A stretch of DNA of 64,000 nt from JAPHSX01 sp041554195 (GCA_041554195.1 JBFFMJ010000001.1:62001-126000); one strand, 5' to 3'; positions 24,374 through 34,527 are shown, counted from the first letter of the stretch. A program made the numbers and translations. The notes: generated from the letters alone by a model not told the origin.

Positions 24374-25471
24374 CTATTCTGGTTTGGCGGGGATAACAGG
24401 TGTTTGGCTATTCACATCCATGTTCTGTGCCCGCTGGCGCAGCAGGTGATCCATCAGCACGATGGCCATCATCGCCTCGGCGATGGGGGTGGCACGGATG
24501 CCGACACAGGGGTCATGGCGCCCCTTGGTCACCACCTCAATCGGCTCACCGGCGAGGTTCACGCTCTGCCCCGGCAGATGCAGGGATGAGGTTGGCTTCA
24601 TCGCGATCGCCGCGGTGATCGCCTGACCCGAACTGATACCACCAAGGATGCCACCGGCGTGGTTGGAGAGGAAACCCTCGGGGGTGATCTCATCACGGTG
24701 CTCAGTTCCCTTCTGCTCGATGCAGTCGAAACCGGCACCGATCTCCACCCCCTTCACCGCATTGATGCTCATCAGGGCGTGGGCGAGATCGGCGTCAAGG
24801 CGGTCGAAGATCGGCTCACCGAGGCCGGGGGGAACCCCCTCCGCCACCACATTGATCCTGGCGCCGATGGAGTTGCCCTCCTTGCGCAGGGCATCCATAT
24901 AGGCCTCCATCTCGGCCACCTTGCCGCTATCCGGGCAGAAAAAGGCGTTGTTGCCCACTTCATTCCAGTCGAAGCTCTCAATCTTGATGGGACCGAGCTG
25001 GGAGAGGTAACCACGAATGGTGATCCCCTTGCTCGCCAGGTACTTCTTGGCGATGCCACCGGCGGCGACGCGCATCGCGGTCTCGCGAGCCGAGGAGCGC
25101 CCTCCCCCGCGGTAGTCGCGCACCCCGTACTTCTGCTGATAGGTGTAGTCGGCGTGGCCGGGGCGGAAGGTCTCGGCGATGTTGGAGTAATCCTTGGAGC
25201 GCTGATCGGTATTTTCGATCAGCAGGCCAATCGGCGTACCGGTGGTGATCCCCTCAAACACGCCCGAGAGGATCTTTACCTGATCCGCCTCGCGGCGCTG
25301 GGTAGTATGGCGCGAGGTGCCGGGCTTGCGACGATCAAGGTCGGCCTGCAGATCCGCCTCACTCAGCGGGAGTCCAGGCGGGCAGCCGTCTACAATGGCC
25401 CCGAGGGCCGGGCCGTGGGACTCACCAAACGAGGTGACCGTAAAGAGTTTTCCGAAGCTGTTTCCTGACAT
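24374..25471 (-). CDS. aroC: Chorismate synthase AroC
   Basis: Makes chorismate from EPSP using reduced FMN, the end of the common aromatic pathway. It has 365 residues, standard length. Signature segments: TSFGESHGPALGAIVDGCPPG at the N-terminus, GGGRSSARETAMRVAAGGIA in the middle and RHDPCVGIRATPIAEAM near the end. The product supplies the trp genes of this window among others. Confidence 0.98.
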   Translation of the reverse strand: MSGNSFGKLFTVTSFGESHGPALGAIVDGCPPGLPLSEADLQADLDRRKPGTSRHTTQRREADQVKILSGVFEGITTGTPIGLLIENTDQRSKDYSNIAETFRPGHADYTYQQKYGVRDYRGGGRSSARETAMRVAAGGIAKKYLASKGITIRGYLSQLGPIKIESFDWNEVGNNAFFCPDSGKVAEMEAYMDALRKEGNSIGARINVVAEGVPPGLGEPIFDRLDADLAHALMSINAVKGVEIGAGFDCIEQKGTEHRDEITPEGFLSNHAGGILGGISSGQAITAAIAMKPTSSLHLPGQSVNLAGEPIEVVTKGRHDPCVGIRATPIAEAMMAIVLMDHLLRQRAQNMDVNSQTPVIPAKPE

Positions 25472-25605
25472 GGCGGCGATTCTAACGGTTTAGCCGGGCC
25501 GCGTCGCGACACCGGGATGAAGTTCTACACACCTGACTTTAGCCATCAAGTATGTGTATGATGACGGGATAATAACAGAGACCACAGCTGTCAGGGATAA
25601 AAAGC

Positions 25606-27990
25606 TTGTCATATCAACAGCGTACACACAGCGGAAGCGGTCGCCTGCTACAGGCGGCCGGTTTCGCCGCGATCCTGGTTTTAATGACCTTGCTAACCCT
25701 GATCGGCCTGACAAAAATGGCCGATATCAACCGGCATCTAGAGATCATCGTGCACCAGCACAACGCCAAAGCGGCACTGGTCAAGCAGATGCGTATCACC
25801 GCCCGCGAGCGAGTGTTCACTATCCAGAATATGATGCTCACTGATGACCCCTTTGAACAGGATGACGCGGCTCTGGACATCGATGATCTGGGGGCACAAT
25901 TCACCACGGCACGACATCGACTGCTGCAGATGCCATTGGGGCCACATGAAAGGGCGATGCTCGATATTCAGAGCAAGTGGGCACAGCAGGCGGTGCCACT
26001 GCAACGTGAGGTGGTAACCCTGATCATGGGCGGTCGTCGCGAAGATGCGAAGATTCTATTAGCCGAGCAGGTACTGCCTACCCAGCAAAAGGTACTGGCC
26101 ACCCTGGCCCAACTTGAGGCCAAACAGGATGCGGCCATCGAAAACACCTTCAAAGAGGCCGTTACCAATCACAACCATGCTCGTATACAGATCATTGTCC
26201 TTGGCGGAATCGCCGCATGGCTTGGCATTTTAATCGCGCTCTTTACCATCAACCGCAGTCGCATCAGTGCCCAACAGCTGTTCCGTGAAAAAGAACGCGC
26301 TCAGGTCACCCTGCACTCCATCGGCGACGGGGTCATTACCACCGACGCCCACGGTAGCATTGAGTACATGAATCCGGTGGCCGAACAGCTCACCGGATGG
26401 CGTTCCAGTGCCGTGGAAGACAAGGCACTGCTCGACATCTTCCGTGTTGTTGAAGGGGATGAGGCACAGCCAATCTACAGGAACCTTGATCAACTATTAA
26501 AACAGAGTAATCAGGACGGTCCACTGCACCAGAGCATGCTGCTGGACGCCAGCCACGAAACCGTCGCCATCGAATTTACCGCCTCAGCGATCAAGGATGA
26601 TACAGGCCACCTGACGGGTATTGTTGTCACCTTTCGTGATGTTAGCGAGATCAGAGCGCTGGCAAACCATCTGTCGCATCAGGCTCGCCACGACCCGCTC
26701 ACCAATCTGATCAACCGCCGCGAGTTTGAGCTGCGACTGGAACAGGCGCTGATGCATGCGCACCTCGAAGACCAGCAACACGCTCTCTGTTTCCTCGACC
26801 TGGACCGTTTTAAGATCGTCAACGACACCTGTGGTCACGCCGCTGGCGATGAGCTGCTCGTTCAACTCGTTGCCCGCCTTAAAGCACAGGTACGCAGCAA
26901 CGACTTGCTGGCTCGCCTTGGTGGCGATGAGTTCGGGCTGTTGCTGGAGAACTGCCCACTGGAAAAGGCCAACGCCATTGCAGAAGAGATCCGCAGTACG
27001 GTAAACAGCTTTGTCTTCGTCTGGGAGAAACAGAGTTTCAGCGTGGGGGTCAGCATCGGCATGGTGATGATCGATACCAACAGCGGCACCCTTAGCGAGG
27101 TGATCGCCATGGCCGATGCCGCCTGCTACTCGGCCAAGGACGGGGGACGTAACAGGGTACACCTCTATTCCGCTACCAAAGAGGACAAAATGGCGCAGAA
27201 TAAGGCCCCCTGGGTCGAACGCCTGCAAACAGCGCTACAGGAAGACAACTTCGCCCTCTACTGTCAAAGCATTGTCGCCGTCAATCCGGTACGTGAGCCG
27301 CTGCACCTGTGCGAACTGCAACTGCGTTTTAAAGATGAGCAGGGACAACAGATCCCGCCGATGGCCTTCATCCCTGCCGCCGAGCGTCACAACCTGATGC
27401 CCGCCATCGACCGCTGGGTACTGCGCCACACCTGTCAGCTTATTCGCATCGTTAACGACGAAGCGGCTATATACTGCATCAACCTTTCACTACAGACGCT
27501 GAGCGATGAGCATTTCCTCCCGGCGGTAGAGCAGATGCTAAACAGCTACCGGGTAGAGGCGCAGCAGATCTGTTTTGAAATCACCGAAACCCACGCCGTA
27601 GGTGACCTGCAAAAAATTGGCGACTTCGTGCGCAAGTTAAGGGAGATCGGCTGCCGTAGTTCACTGGATGATGTGGGACGTAGCATCGGCAGCTATGACT
27701 ATCTGAAGAACCTGCCGGTGGACTTTATCAAGATCGACGGTCACCTCATCGGTGGCGTAGTACACAGCACCATCAGCAACGTTCAGGTGAAGGCGATCAC
27801 CCAAATCGCCCACCTGCTGGGGATCTGCGTTATCGCGGAAATGGTGGAAGATCACAACACGCTCAAACTACTGGGGGGACTGGGTATCAACTACGCCCAG
27901 GGCTTCGGCATCGCCAAGCCACGGCCGGTCGCCGAGTTAAAGACGGTTCTGGCCACCGCCGCCGAGGCGGCAGCGGCCCACAAGAATTAA
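25606..27990 (+). CDS. Membrane PAS-GGDEF-EAL cyclic-di-GMP protein
   Basis: A 794-residue protein. Start taken as the TTG at 25606 with AGGGAT upstream; no in-frame ATG lies before the first TM. Order: TM1 (about 14-34), a periplasmic four-helix sensor (about 35-185), TM2 (about 190-210), PAS (GDGVITTDAHGSIEYMNPVA, about 238-350), GGDEF (LLARLGGDEFGLLLENC, about 370-530) and EAL (about 535-785). The GGDEF motif is intact, so it probably makes c-di-GMP. The EAL domain is altered: ELQ replaces EAL and DDVG replaces DDFG, though KIDG is kept, so phosphodiesterase activity is doubtful. Its stop converges on hemN. Confidence 0.9.
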   Translation: MSYQQRTHSGSGRLLQAAGFAAILVLMTLLTLIGLTKMADINRHLEIIVHQHNAKAALVKQMRITARERVFTIQNMMLTDDPFEQDDAALDIDDLGAQFTTARHRLLQMPLGPHERAMLDIQSKWAQQAVPLQREVVTLIMGGRREDAKILLAEQVLPTQQKVLATLAQLEAKQDAAIENTFKEAVTNHNHARIQIIVLGGIAAWLGILIALFTINRSRISAQQLFREKERAQVTLHSIGDGVITTDAHGSIEYMNPVAEQLTGWRSSAVEDKALLDIFRVVEGDEAQPIYRNLDQLLKQSNQDGPLHQSMLLDASHETVAIEFTASAIKDDTGHLTGIVVTFRDVSEIRALANHLSHQARHDPLTNLINRREFELRLEQALMHAHLEDQQHALCFLDLDRFKIVNDTCGHAAGDELLVQLVARLKAQVRSNDLLARLGGDEFGLLLENCPLEKANAIAEEIRSTVNSFVFVWEKQSFSVGVSIGMVMIDTNSGTLSEVIAMADAACYSAKDGGRNRVHLYSATKEDKMAQNKAPWVERLQTALQEDNFALYCQSIVAVNPVREPLHLCELQLRFKDEQGQQIPPMAFIPAAERHNLMPAIDRWVLRHTCQLIRIVNDEAAIYCINLSLQTLSDEHFLPAVEQMLNSYRVEAQQICFEITETHAVGDLQKIGDFVRKLREIGCRSSLDDVGRSIGSYDYLKNLPVDFIKIDGHLIGGVVHSTISNVQVKAITQIAHLLGICVIAEMVEDHNTLKLLGGLGINYAQGFGIAKPRPVAELKTVLATAAEAAAAHKN

Positions 27991-27995
27991 ACCGC

Positions 27996-29381
27996 TTAAA
28001 TTACCTTGGAGAAACGCTGGTTCTGCTTCTCACGCAGGTAACGGTCGAACACCATACAGATATTTCTGATCAGTAACTTACCCGCCGGCTGCACCTCAAT
28101 GCGTCCCTCCTCCAGCGTCAACAGACCATCAGCCTGCATCCCCTCCAGATCCTTCAGCTCATTGGCGAAGTACTCATTGAAGTTAATGCCGTGTTGCTGC
28201 TCCACCGGACCTTTGTCCAATTCAAAGTGACAGATCAGGCGGGTGATCACATCGCGTCGCAGCTTGTCGTCCTTATCCAAATCAACACCGCGGAAGATCG
28301 CCAGCTTGCCCGCATCGATGGCGGCGTAATAGTCATCCAGCCCCTTCAAATTCTGGGCATAGGAGTCACCAACCATGCTAATAGAGGTGGCACCAATGGC
28401 AACCAGGTCACACTCGGCATGGGTGGAATAGCCCTGGAAGTTGCGATAAAGCGTGCCATCGCGCTGTGCCACTGCCAGCTCATCATCAGGCTTGGCAAAG
28501 TGATCCATGCCAATGTAGACATAACCGGCAGAGGTCAGCTTCTCGATCGACATCTGCAGGATATCGAGCTTTACCTGCGGCTCAGGCAGATCCGCCTCAT
28601 TAATACGACGCTGCGGCTTAAAGATCTCCGGCAGGTGGGCATAGTTAAAGACAGTAAGACGATCCGCATCAATGGCAATGGCCCGCTCCAGGGTGCGCTC
28701 AAAACTCTCAACGCTCTGGTGCGGCAGACCGTAGATCAGATCCATCGAGACCGACTTAAAGCCCTCGCGTTTCGCCGCCTCCAGCGCCCCCAGGGTCTGC
28801 TCATCGGACTGCACACGGTTGACCGCGATCTGCACCTGCTCATCAAAATCCTGCACCCCCAGGCTCATGCGGTTAAAGCCGATCTCACGCAGCAGGGCGA
28901 TGGTATCGCTCTGCACCTCACGCGGGTCGATCTCGATGGAGTACTCGCCCGTATCATCGTCGTGCAGCTTAAAGCACTCACGGGTCTTGGCCATCAGCGC
29001 ACGCATCTCATCGTGGCTGATAAAAGTCGGGGTGCCGCCACCCCAGTGCAGCTGGTCAACGATACGGTCCTTATCAAACAGCGCACTCTGCATCTCCAGT
29101 TCGCGGTGTACCCGCTGCAGGTAGGGAGCCGCCCTGGAGCGATCCTTGGTGGCCACCTTGTTACAGCCGCAATAAAAGCAGACGGTGTCACAGAAGGGAA
29201 TGTGGAAATAGAGCGACAGTGGCCCGCCGACGGCATTGCTTGCCGCCGCATGGCGCTTATACTCCGCCTCGCCAAAACCGTCGTGAAACTGCACCGCCGT
29301 CGGGTAGGAGGTGTAACGCGGGCCGGACTTGTCGTAGCGCTTGATCAGCTCCAGGTCGAAAATAATGTTCTGCTGTTTCAT
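27996..29381 (-). CDS. hemN: Oxygen-independent coproporphyrinogen III oxidase HemN
   Basis: A radical SAM enzyme that decarboxylates coproporphyrinogen III without oxygen, for haem synthesis under anaerobiosis. It has 461 residues, full length. The cluster motif is CDTVCFYCGCN (CxxxCxxC plus an extra Cys), about residues 63-73, and WGGGTPTF follows. YTSYPTA near the N-terminus and the C-terminal HemN domain are present. It follows a small hypothetical gene by 15 bases. Confidence 0.96.
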   Translation of the reverse strand: MKQQNIIFDLELIKRYDKSGPRYTSYPTAVQFHDGFGEAEYKRHAAASNAVGGPLSLYFHIPFCDTVCFYCGCNKVATKDRSRAAPYLQRVHRELEMQSALFDKDRIVDQLHWGGGTPTFISHDEMRALMAKTRECFKLHDDDTGEYSIEIDPREVQSDTIALLREIGFNRMSLGVQDFDEQVQIAVNRVQSDEQTLGALEAAKREGFKSVSMDLIYGLPHQSVESFERTLERAIAIDADRLTVFNYAHLPEIFKPQRRINEADLPEPQVKLDILQMSIEKLTSAGYVYIGMDHFAKPDDELAVAQRDGTLYRNFQGYSTHAECDLVAIGATSISMVGDSYAQNLKGLDDYYAAIDAGKLAIFRGVDLDKDDKLRRDVITRLICHFELDKGPVEQQHGINFNEYFANELKDLEGMQADGLLTLEEGRIEVQPAGKLLIRNICMVFDRYLREKQNQRFSKVI

Positions 29382-29396
29382 AGATACTCCGCGCTG

Positions 29397-29717
29397 TTAC
29401 TCTTCAGTCTCAATATTAAGACCGTAACGATGGGTTTGGTTAATCGCAACCAGCAGCTGCGCAAATGGGAGCTGAGTACTAAGACGATTGGCAACCTCCA
29501 TAAAGGGAAGATCCTTGTTCTCAAATTCGTAACTACCATCGGCCATGCTTTGGCGTATATCCGTCGCGGCCTGAAGCAATGGATTCAATACATTTAACTG
29601 ATCTCCCGGGTCATCCATATCGAACTCCAGGCAGGCAATAAATTCATCTATCTCAACGACGGCCTGATCTACCAGACGTACGTACTCTTCAACGGTTTTT
29701 GCTCTCATATCAACCAT
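29397..29717 (-). CDS. Small acidic conserved hypothetical protein
   Basis: A 106-residue acidic, helical protein that I do not recognise. Starts at 29717 or 29708 are both possible and no ribosome site decides. It contains YVRLVDQAVVEIDEFIACLE and a C-terminal QLPFAQLLVAINQTHRYGLN. No signal peptide or metal motif. It sits directly before hemN and after prmB on the same strand, so it is probably in that transcript. Confidence 0.7.
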   Translation of the reverse strand: MVDMRAKTVEEYVRLVDQAVVEIDEFIACLEFDMDDPGDQLNVLNPLLQAATDIRQSMADGSYEFENKDLPFMEVANRLSTQLPFAQLLVAINQTHRYGLNIETEE

Positions 29718-29751
29718 CAATCAATCCACTCTTCTCTTTCGTTGTACGGTG

Positions 29752-30690
29752 TTAGGACATGATACTGGGGCGCACCAGGCGGAACAGCTGATGATGCTGC
29801 TGTACCTGCTCGGCGGTCAGTAGGAAGACCCCGTCGCCGCCATGTTCAAAATCAAACCACAAAAATTCTACCTCCGGCAGCAGGGCCTCCAGCGCCTCAC
29901 GGCTATTCCCCACCTCGACCACCAGAATGCCATTAGCCTGTAGATGATATATCGACTGATAGAGGATGGAGAAGACGAGATCCAGTCCGTCATCACCCGC
30001 CTCCAGCGCCAGCCGTGGTTCGTGACGGAACTCCGGCGGCAGCGAGGCCATATCCTGTGCATCCACATAGGGGGGGTTGCTGACGATGATGCTGTACTTC
30101 TTCCCCTGAAGATTACCAAAGAGATCCGACTGCACTGGCCGCACCTGCTCACCCAGCCCAAACTCCTGGATATTACGCCGCGCCACCGCCAGTGCATCCT
30201 CCGAGATATCGGTGGCATCCACCTGTGCCTCGGGGAAGGCGAGTGCACAGGCGATGGCGATGCAGCCGCCGCCGGTGCAGAGGTCAAGCACGCGATTCAC
30301 CTGCTCCGGTTTAGCCCAGGGTTGGAACTGTGCCTCAATCAACTCGGCAATGGGTGAGCGGGGGATCAGCACCCGCTCATCCACATAGAAGGGCATGCCC
30401 GCAAACCACGCCTCGTGAGTCAGGTAGGGGGCAGGAATGCGTTCATCTACCCGACGCATCAGGATACCAACCAGACGCTTGCGCTCAGTCGCCGTCAGGC
30501 GACTGTCGAGATAACTGTCGTGCAGCTGCGATGGCAGGTTGAGAGTGTGCAACACCAGGTAGGTCGCCTCGTCCTGCGCGTTGTCGGTACCGTGGCCATA
30601 GAAAAGCCCGGCCTCATTAAAACGACTCATGCCCCAACGGATAAAGTCACGAATGGTAGCAAGATCACTAATGGCCTGATTACGATCCAC
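29752..30690 (-). CDS. prmB: Ribosomal protein uL3 glutamine methyltransferase PrmB
   Basis: Methylates a glutamine of ribosomal protein L3 using SAM. It has 312 residues. The SAM-binding motif is LDLCTGGGCIAIACALAFP (about residues 136-154) and the catalytic NPPY is in IIVSNPPYVDAQDMASLP. The N-terminal helical domain (FIRWGMSRFNEAGLFYGHG) separates PrmB from PrmC. It begins 2 bases after the mog-like gene. Confidence 0.95.
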   Translation of the reverse strand: MDRNQAISDLATIRDFIRWGMSRFNEAGLFYGHGTDNAQDEATYLVLHTLNLPSQLHDSYLDSRLTATERKRLVGILMRRVDERIPAPYLTHEAWFAGMPFYVDERVLIPRSPIAELIEAQFQPWAKPEQVNRVLDLCTGGGCIAIACALAFPEAQVDATDISEDALAVARRNIQEFGLGEQVRPVQSDLFGNLQGKKYSIIVSNPPYVDAQDMASLPPEFRHEPRLALEAGDDGLDLVFSILYQSIYHLQANGILVVEVGNSREALEALLPEVEFLWFDFEHGGDGVFLLTAEQVQQHHQLFRLVRPSIMS

Positions 30691-30692
30691 GG

Positions 30693-31250
30693 CTACTTCC
30701 CCTCTGGTTTCTTGGCGTGTTTGGGGCGAAAGGTCTTGCAGAAGGCCTCAGCGGTTTCCAGGTAGGGCCCATCGATAAGGTCGACACAATAGGGCACCGC
30801 CGGGAACACCGCGTTCAGACAGTCGTCGATAGCAGAAGGTTTGCCCGGCAGATTGATGATCAGGCTATTGCCACGAATGCCCGCCGTCTGGCGCGAAAGG
30901 ATCGCGGTGGGCACGAATTTCAGCGACTCCTGGCGCATCAGTTCCCCAAAGCCGGGCATCATCTTCTGGCACACCGCCTCGGTCGCCTCAGGCACCACAT
31001 CGCGTAGCGCCGGTCCGGTGCTGCCGGTGGTCACCACCAGGCAACACCCCTGCTCATCACACAGCTCTTTCAGGGTCGCCTCAATCTGATCCTGCTCATC
31101 GGGAATCAGCCGGGCCACCGGCTCCCAGGCCGAGGTGAGCGCCTTGCCCATCCACGCCTGCATCGCCGGCCCCCCCAAATCCTCGTACTCACCACTACTG
31201 GCGCGGTCGGATACCGTGACAAAACCGATACGTGCTGTTGTTGCTGACAT
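30693..31250 (-). CDS. mog: MogA/MoaB-type molybdopterin adenylyltransferase
   Basis: Adenylates molybdopterin before molybdenum insertion in Moco synthesis. The start at 31250 (MSATTARIGFVTVSDRASSG) is the most family-like; upstream TTG at 31274 is possible. It has 185 residues. TTGSTGPALRDVVPEAT and the late GIRGNSLIINLPGKPSAI segment are typical of MogA. Other moa/moe genes are absent here. Confidence 0.92.
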   Translation of the reverse strand: MSATTARIGFVTVSDRASSGEYEDLGGPAMQAWMGKALTSAWEPVARLIPDEQDQIEATLKELCDEQGCCLVVTTGSTGPALRDVVPEATEAVCQKMMPGFGELMRQESLKFVPTAILSRQTAGIRGNSLIINLPGKPSAIDDCLNAVFPAVPYCVDLIDGPYLETAEAFCKTFRPKHAKKPEGK

Positions 31251-31467
31251 CTTGCTGACCATACTCACATTCAAAGAGCGCCATAGTATACGCGGCTTGC
31301 GACGATTTTACCTCGCCGATCAGCATAACCCCAAACCTGTTATGGAATAGTCTCAAGCGTCTACCACATGCTGGTGTTACCATGATCCCGGCACAACAAG
31401 AGTCGAAGGCAGGCAACTACTGATGCATAACGGCCACCTTAGAACCATTTTTCTCAAGGAGATAATA

Positions 31468-32433
31468 ATGAAAACAGAGACACTACTACTCAGCCTGATA
31501 CTGAGCCTTAGCAGCACGTCACTATGGGCGGAACAGACTAGTCCCGAACCGAGTGCGGCGCCGGCTGAGCTCGCAAGCGAGGCACCCGCGCAACAACTCG
31601 AAGAGCAAATGTCCCCCGAAGAGGCCGAGTATATGGCATGGGCAAAGGAGCTTTGGGACTCACTGGATCGCCAAACCGGTGAGGTCGAACTACCCAATGG
31701 CGTGGCCACACTCCAGGTGCCGGAACAGTTCTACTACCTCAACCCCGCCGATACCCAAAAGGTGCTGGTCGAGGTGTGGGGTAACCCGCCGGGACAGGAG
31801 AAGCTAGGCATGTTATTTCCCGCCGAGCAGACCCCCTTTGACAATGAAGTATGGGGCGTCACCATCGATTACGAAGAGGAGGGCTATGTCTCTGATAAGG
31901 ATGCTGACGACATCGATTACAATGAACTGTTAGAGTCGATGCAGGAGGAGACCGAGGCTGCCAGCCTGGAGCGAATCGAGCAGGGCTACGAAGGGATAAA
32001 ACTTGTCGGCTGGGCCTCACCGCCCTTTTATGACAAAACTTCACACAAAATGCACTGGGCCAAAGAGATTAAATTTGGTGACGGTGAACGGGTCAATACC
32101 CTTAACTACAACATTCGCGTACTAGGAAGAAAAGGCGTACTGGTTCTTAACTTCATCGCCGACATGAGTCAAAAAGAACTCATCGAGCAGCAGCTATCCA
32201 GGGTGATGGCGATGTCCGAGTTTAATCAAGGCTCGCGCTACGATGAATTCGATCCCGACATCGATCAGGTTGCGGCCTACGGACTGGGTGCACTGGTGGC
32301 AGGCAAGGTGGCCGCCAAGGCAGGTCTGTTCGCCGCCGCATTGATCTTCCTGAAAAAATTCGGCGTCATAATCTTTATCGCCCTTGCGGCACTGTTCGGC
32401 AAACTGTTCAAACGCAAGGAAAAGGCCGCGTAA
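31468..32433 (+). CDS. DUF2167 membrane-anchored protein
   Basis: A 321-residue protein. The start at 31468 has AAGGAG 10 bases upstream and opens a signal peptide (MKTETLLLSLILSLSSTSLW). A Pro/Ala/Glu-rich stretch follows, then the DUF2167 domain (about 75-265, with FDNEVWGVTIDYEEEGYVSD and GWASPPFYDKTSHKMHWAKE). One or two C-terminal TMs (about 282-315) and a lysine-rich tail complete it. Function unknown. Confidence 0.85.
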   Translation: MKTETLLLSLILSLSSTSLWAEQTSPEPSAAPAELASEAPAQQLEEQMSPEEAEYMAWAKELWDSLDRQTGEVELPNGVATLQVPEQFYYLNPADTQKVLVEVWGNPPGQEKLGMLFPAEQTPFDNEVWGVTIDYEEEGYVSDKDADDIDYNELLESMQEETEAASLERIEQGYEGIKLVGWASPPFYDKTSHKMHWAKEIKFGDGERVNTLNYNIRVLGRKGVLVLNFIADMSQKELIEQQLSRVMAMSEFNQGSRYDEFDPDIDQVAAYGLGALVAGKVAAKAGLFAAALIFLKKFGVIIFIALAALFGKLFKRKEKAA

Positions 32434-32516
32434 AAAGGTTTCATCTTTAATAGTCGGCGCATGCAATGTGCGACCGGCCCCTCATCTTTTTTGCACACAT
32501 CCATTTGATGGATTGA

Positions 32517-33632
32517 TTAAAGATAATCCATCAATCTCACTGGTTTCCGCTTTGCCCCCCAATCACCCGCCTTCGCCTCAAATACTCCCGCACAGGCGGT
32601 ACCGCATTTATTGCAATGACCACTGGCATCCAGATTCCACTCTGACAGCACATACCAGTCACGGCCGATAAGTCGCTGCCCACAACTGTGGCAATAGGTG
32701 CTCTCCCCGGCCTTGTCGTGAACGTTGCCGGTGTAGGCGTAATGCACGCCGTTTTTCAACGCGATATCGCGGGCACGCCTCAGTGTGGCCTGCGGTGTGG
32801 GCGCAACATCCATCATTTTGTAGTCGGGATGAAAAGCGGTGAAGTGCATCGGCACATCGGGGCCTAACTCCTTGACGACCCACTTTGTCATCGCCTCGAT
32901 CTCCACATCGGAATCATTCCAGCCGGGGATAAGCAAGGTGGTAGTCTCAAACCAGACATCGGTTTCATGCTTTAAATAGATCAGGGTATCGAGCACCGGC
33001 TGCAGGTGACCACCGGTAAGCTTGTGATAGAACTCTTCAGTAAAACCCTTGAGGTCAACATTGGCGGCATCCATCCACTGATAGAATTCCTTGCGCGGCT
33101 CATCGCAGACGTAGCCTGCGGTGACGGCCACCGATTTTATTCCCTTTTCGCGACAGGCCCTGGCCACATCAATGGCGTATTCGTGAAAAATCACCGGGTC
33201 GTTATAAGTATAGGCGACGGAGCGACAGCCGAGTTCATCGGCAGCGCGGGCGATAGTCTCTGGGCTGGCGGCATCGGCCAGGGTATCGATCTCGCGTGAC
33301 TTGGAGATATCCCAGTTCTGGCAGAACTTGCAGGCGAGGTTACACCCCGCGGTGCCAAAACTGAGGACCGGGGTGCCCGGCAGAAAGTGGTTAAGCGGTT
33401 TTTTCTCAATGGGATCGACACAATAGCCACTGGAGCGACCATAGGAGGTAAGAACGATCTTTGCCCCCAGATTGGCGCGCACAAAACAGAGGCCGCGCTG
33501 CCCCTCTTTGAGTTTGCAATAACGCGGACAGAGATCGCACTGCACCCGCTCATCGTCCACCTTGTGCCAGTAACGGGTATCGACCACGCTGCCCGGCTGT
33601 AGCTCTGCCTCAGTCACTGTATTAGGACTCAT
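32517..33632 (-). CDS. amrS: AmmeMemoRadiSam system radical SAM enzyme
   Basis: A 371-residue radical SAM protein of the AmmeMemoRadiSam set. The start at 33632 has a GGAGAG ribosome site. The SAM cluster motif is CNLACKFCQNWDIS (CxxxCxxC, about residues 81-94). An N-terminal CDLCPRYCKLKEGQRGLC and a C-terminal CHSC...CNKCGTAC suggest additional metal or cluster sites. It is divergent from the Memo-like gene across about 105 bases. The reaction is not established from sequence. Confidence 0.93.
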   Translation of the reverse strand: MSPNTVTEAELQPGSVVDTRYWHKVDDERVQCDLCPRYCKLKEGQRGLCFVRANLGAKIVLTSYGRSSGYCVDPIEKKPLNHFLPGTPVLSFGTAGCNLACKFCQNWDISKSREIDTLADAASPETIARAADELGCRSVAYTYNDPVIFHEYAIDVARACREKGIKSVAVTAGYVCDEPRKEFYQWMDAANVDLKGFTEEFYHKLTGGHLQPVLDTLIYLKHETDVWFETTTLLIPGWNDSDVEIEAMTKWVVKELGPDVPMHFTAFHPDYKMMDVAPTPQATLRRARDIALKNGVHYAYTGNVHDKAGESTYCHSCGQRLIGRDWYVLSEWNLDASGHCNKCGTACAGVFEAKAGDWGAKRKPVRLMDYL

Positions 33633-33737
33633 TGCTCTCTCCTTCTCATTACTCTTTAAAGGTAGGCGCTGATGGCGCTGTGTGGCAAGTCGCATCGAGT
33701 GCTATATTTAACAGACTGTTTTTTAGGAGCTGTATTG

Positions 33738-34526
33738 ATGTCGACTATTCGCCCCACTGCCGTTGCCGGCATGTTCTACCCGGCCGACCGTGATGAGTTG
33801 CACGATATGGTGAGTGGCTTCCTGCGCGATGCAGGCACATCCGAGCAGCCTCCCCCCAAGGCAATCATCGCCCCCCACGCCGGTTACATCTACTCCGGCC
33901 CCGTCGCCGCCAGTGCCTATTCCCGCCTAGCCTCAGCTCACGGCACGATTCGCCGAGTGGTATTGCTGGGGCCGTCGCATCGTGTCGGTTTTCTCGGTAT
34001 TGCCACCAGCAGTGATGACTACTTCCACACCCCCCTGGGTGATGTGCCGCTGGATCAACAACTGCTTGAGCAGGTGACACAGCTGGCAAACGTACAGTGC
34101 TTCGATCAGGCCCACCAGGCGGAGCACAGCCTGGAGGTCCACCTGCCCTTTCTGCAGGAGGTGCTGGACGACTTCACCCTGCTGCCACTGGTGGTGGGTG
34201 ATGCCAGCGCCGAAGATGTTGCCGAGGTACTACGCGCGGTGTGGGGCGGGGAGGAGACGCTGATTGTCATCAGCTCCGATCTCAGCCACTACCACGACTA
34301 TGCCACCGCCCAGCGCATGGATCGTGCTACCTCCAGTGCCATTGAGCAGCTCAGCCCACAGGCCATCAACCATGGCGATGCCTGTGGCCGCACCCCGCTT
34401 AGCGGACTACTGCTGGTGGCCAGGGAGAAACAGCTTAAGGTCGAGACCATCGACCTGCGCAACTCCGGTGACACCGCCGGGCCACGAGATCAGGTCGTCG
34501 GCTACGGCGCCTACCTGTTCCACTGA
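33738..34526 (+). CDS. amrB: AmmeMemoRadiSam system protein B (Memo-like)
   Basis: A 262-residue Memo-like protein, related to metal-dependent extradiol-type enzymes. Start at 33738 has AGGAG upstream. It begins TIRPTAVAGMFYPADRDEL; candidate metal ligands lie in IIAPHAGYIYSGPVAAS, AEHSLEVHLPFLQEVL and SSDLSHYHDY. It is followed after one base by the AMMECR1-like gene, so the two are cotranscribed. Confidence 0.94.
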   Translation: MSTIRPTAVAGMFYPADRDELHDMVSGFLRDAGTSEQPPPKAIIAPHAGYIYSGPVAASAYSRLASAHGTIRRVVLLGPSHRVGFLGIATSSDDYFHTPLGDVPLDQQLLEQVTQLANVQCFDQAHQAEHSLEVHLPFLQEVLDDFTLLPLVVGDASAEDVAEVLRAVWGGEETLIVISSDLSHYHDYATAQRMDRATSSAIEQLSPQAINHGDACGRTPLSGLLLVAREKQLKVETIDLRNSGDTAGPRDQVVGYGAYLFH

Positions 34527-34527
34527 G

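Noticed and set aside
28191..29597. 468-codon plus-strand open frame opposite hemN
   Set aside because: Antisense shadow of hemN, which has all family motifs.
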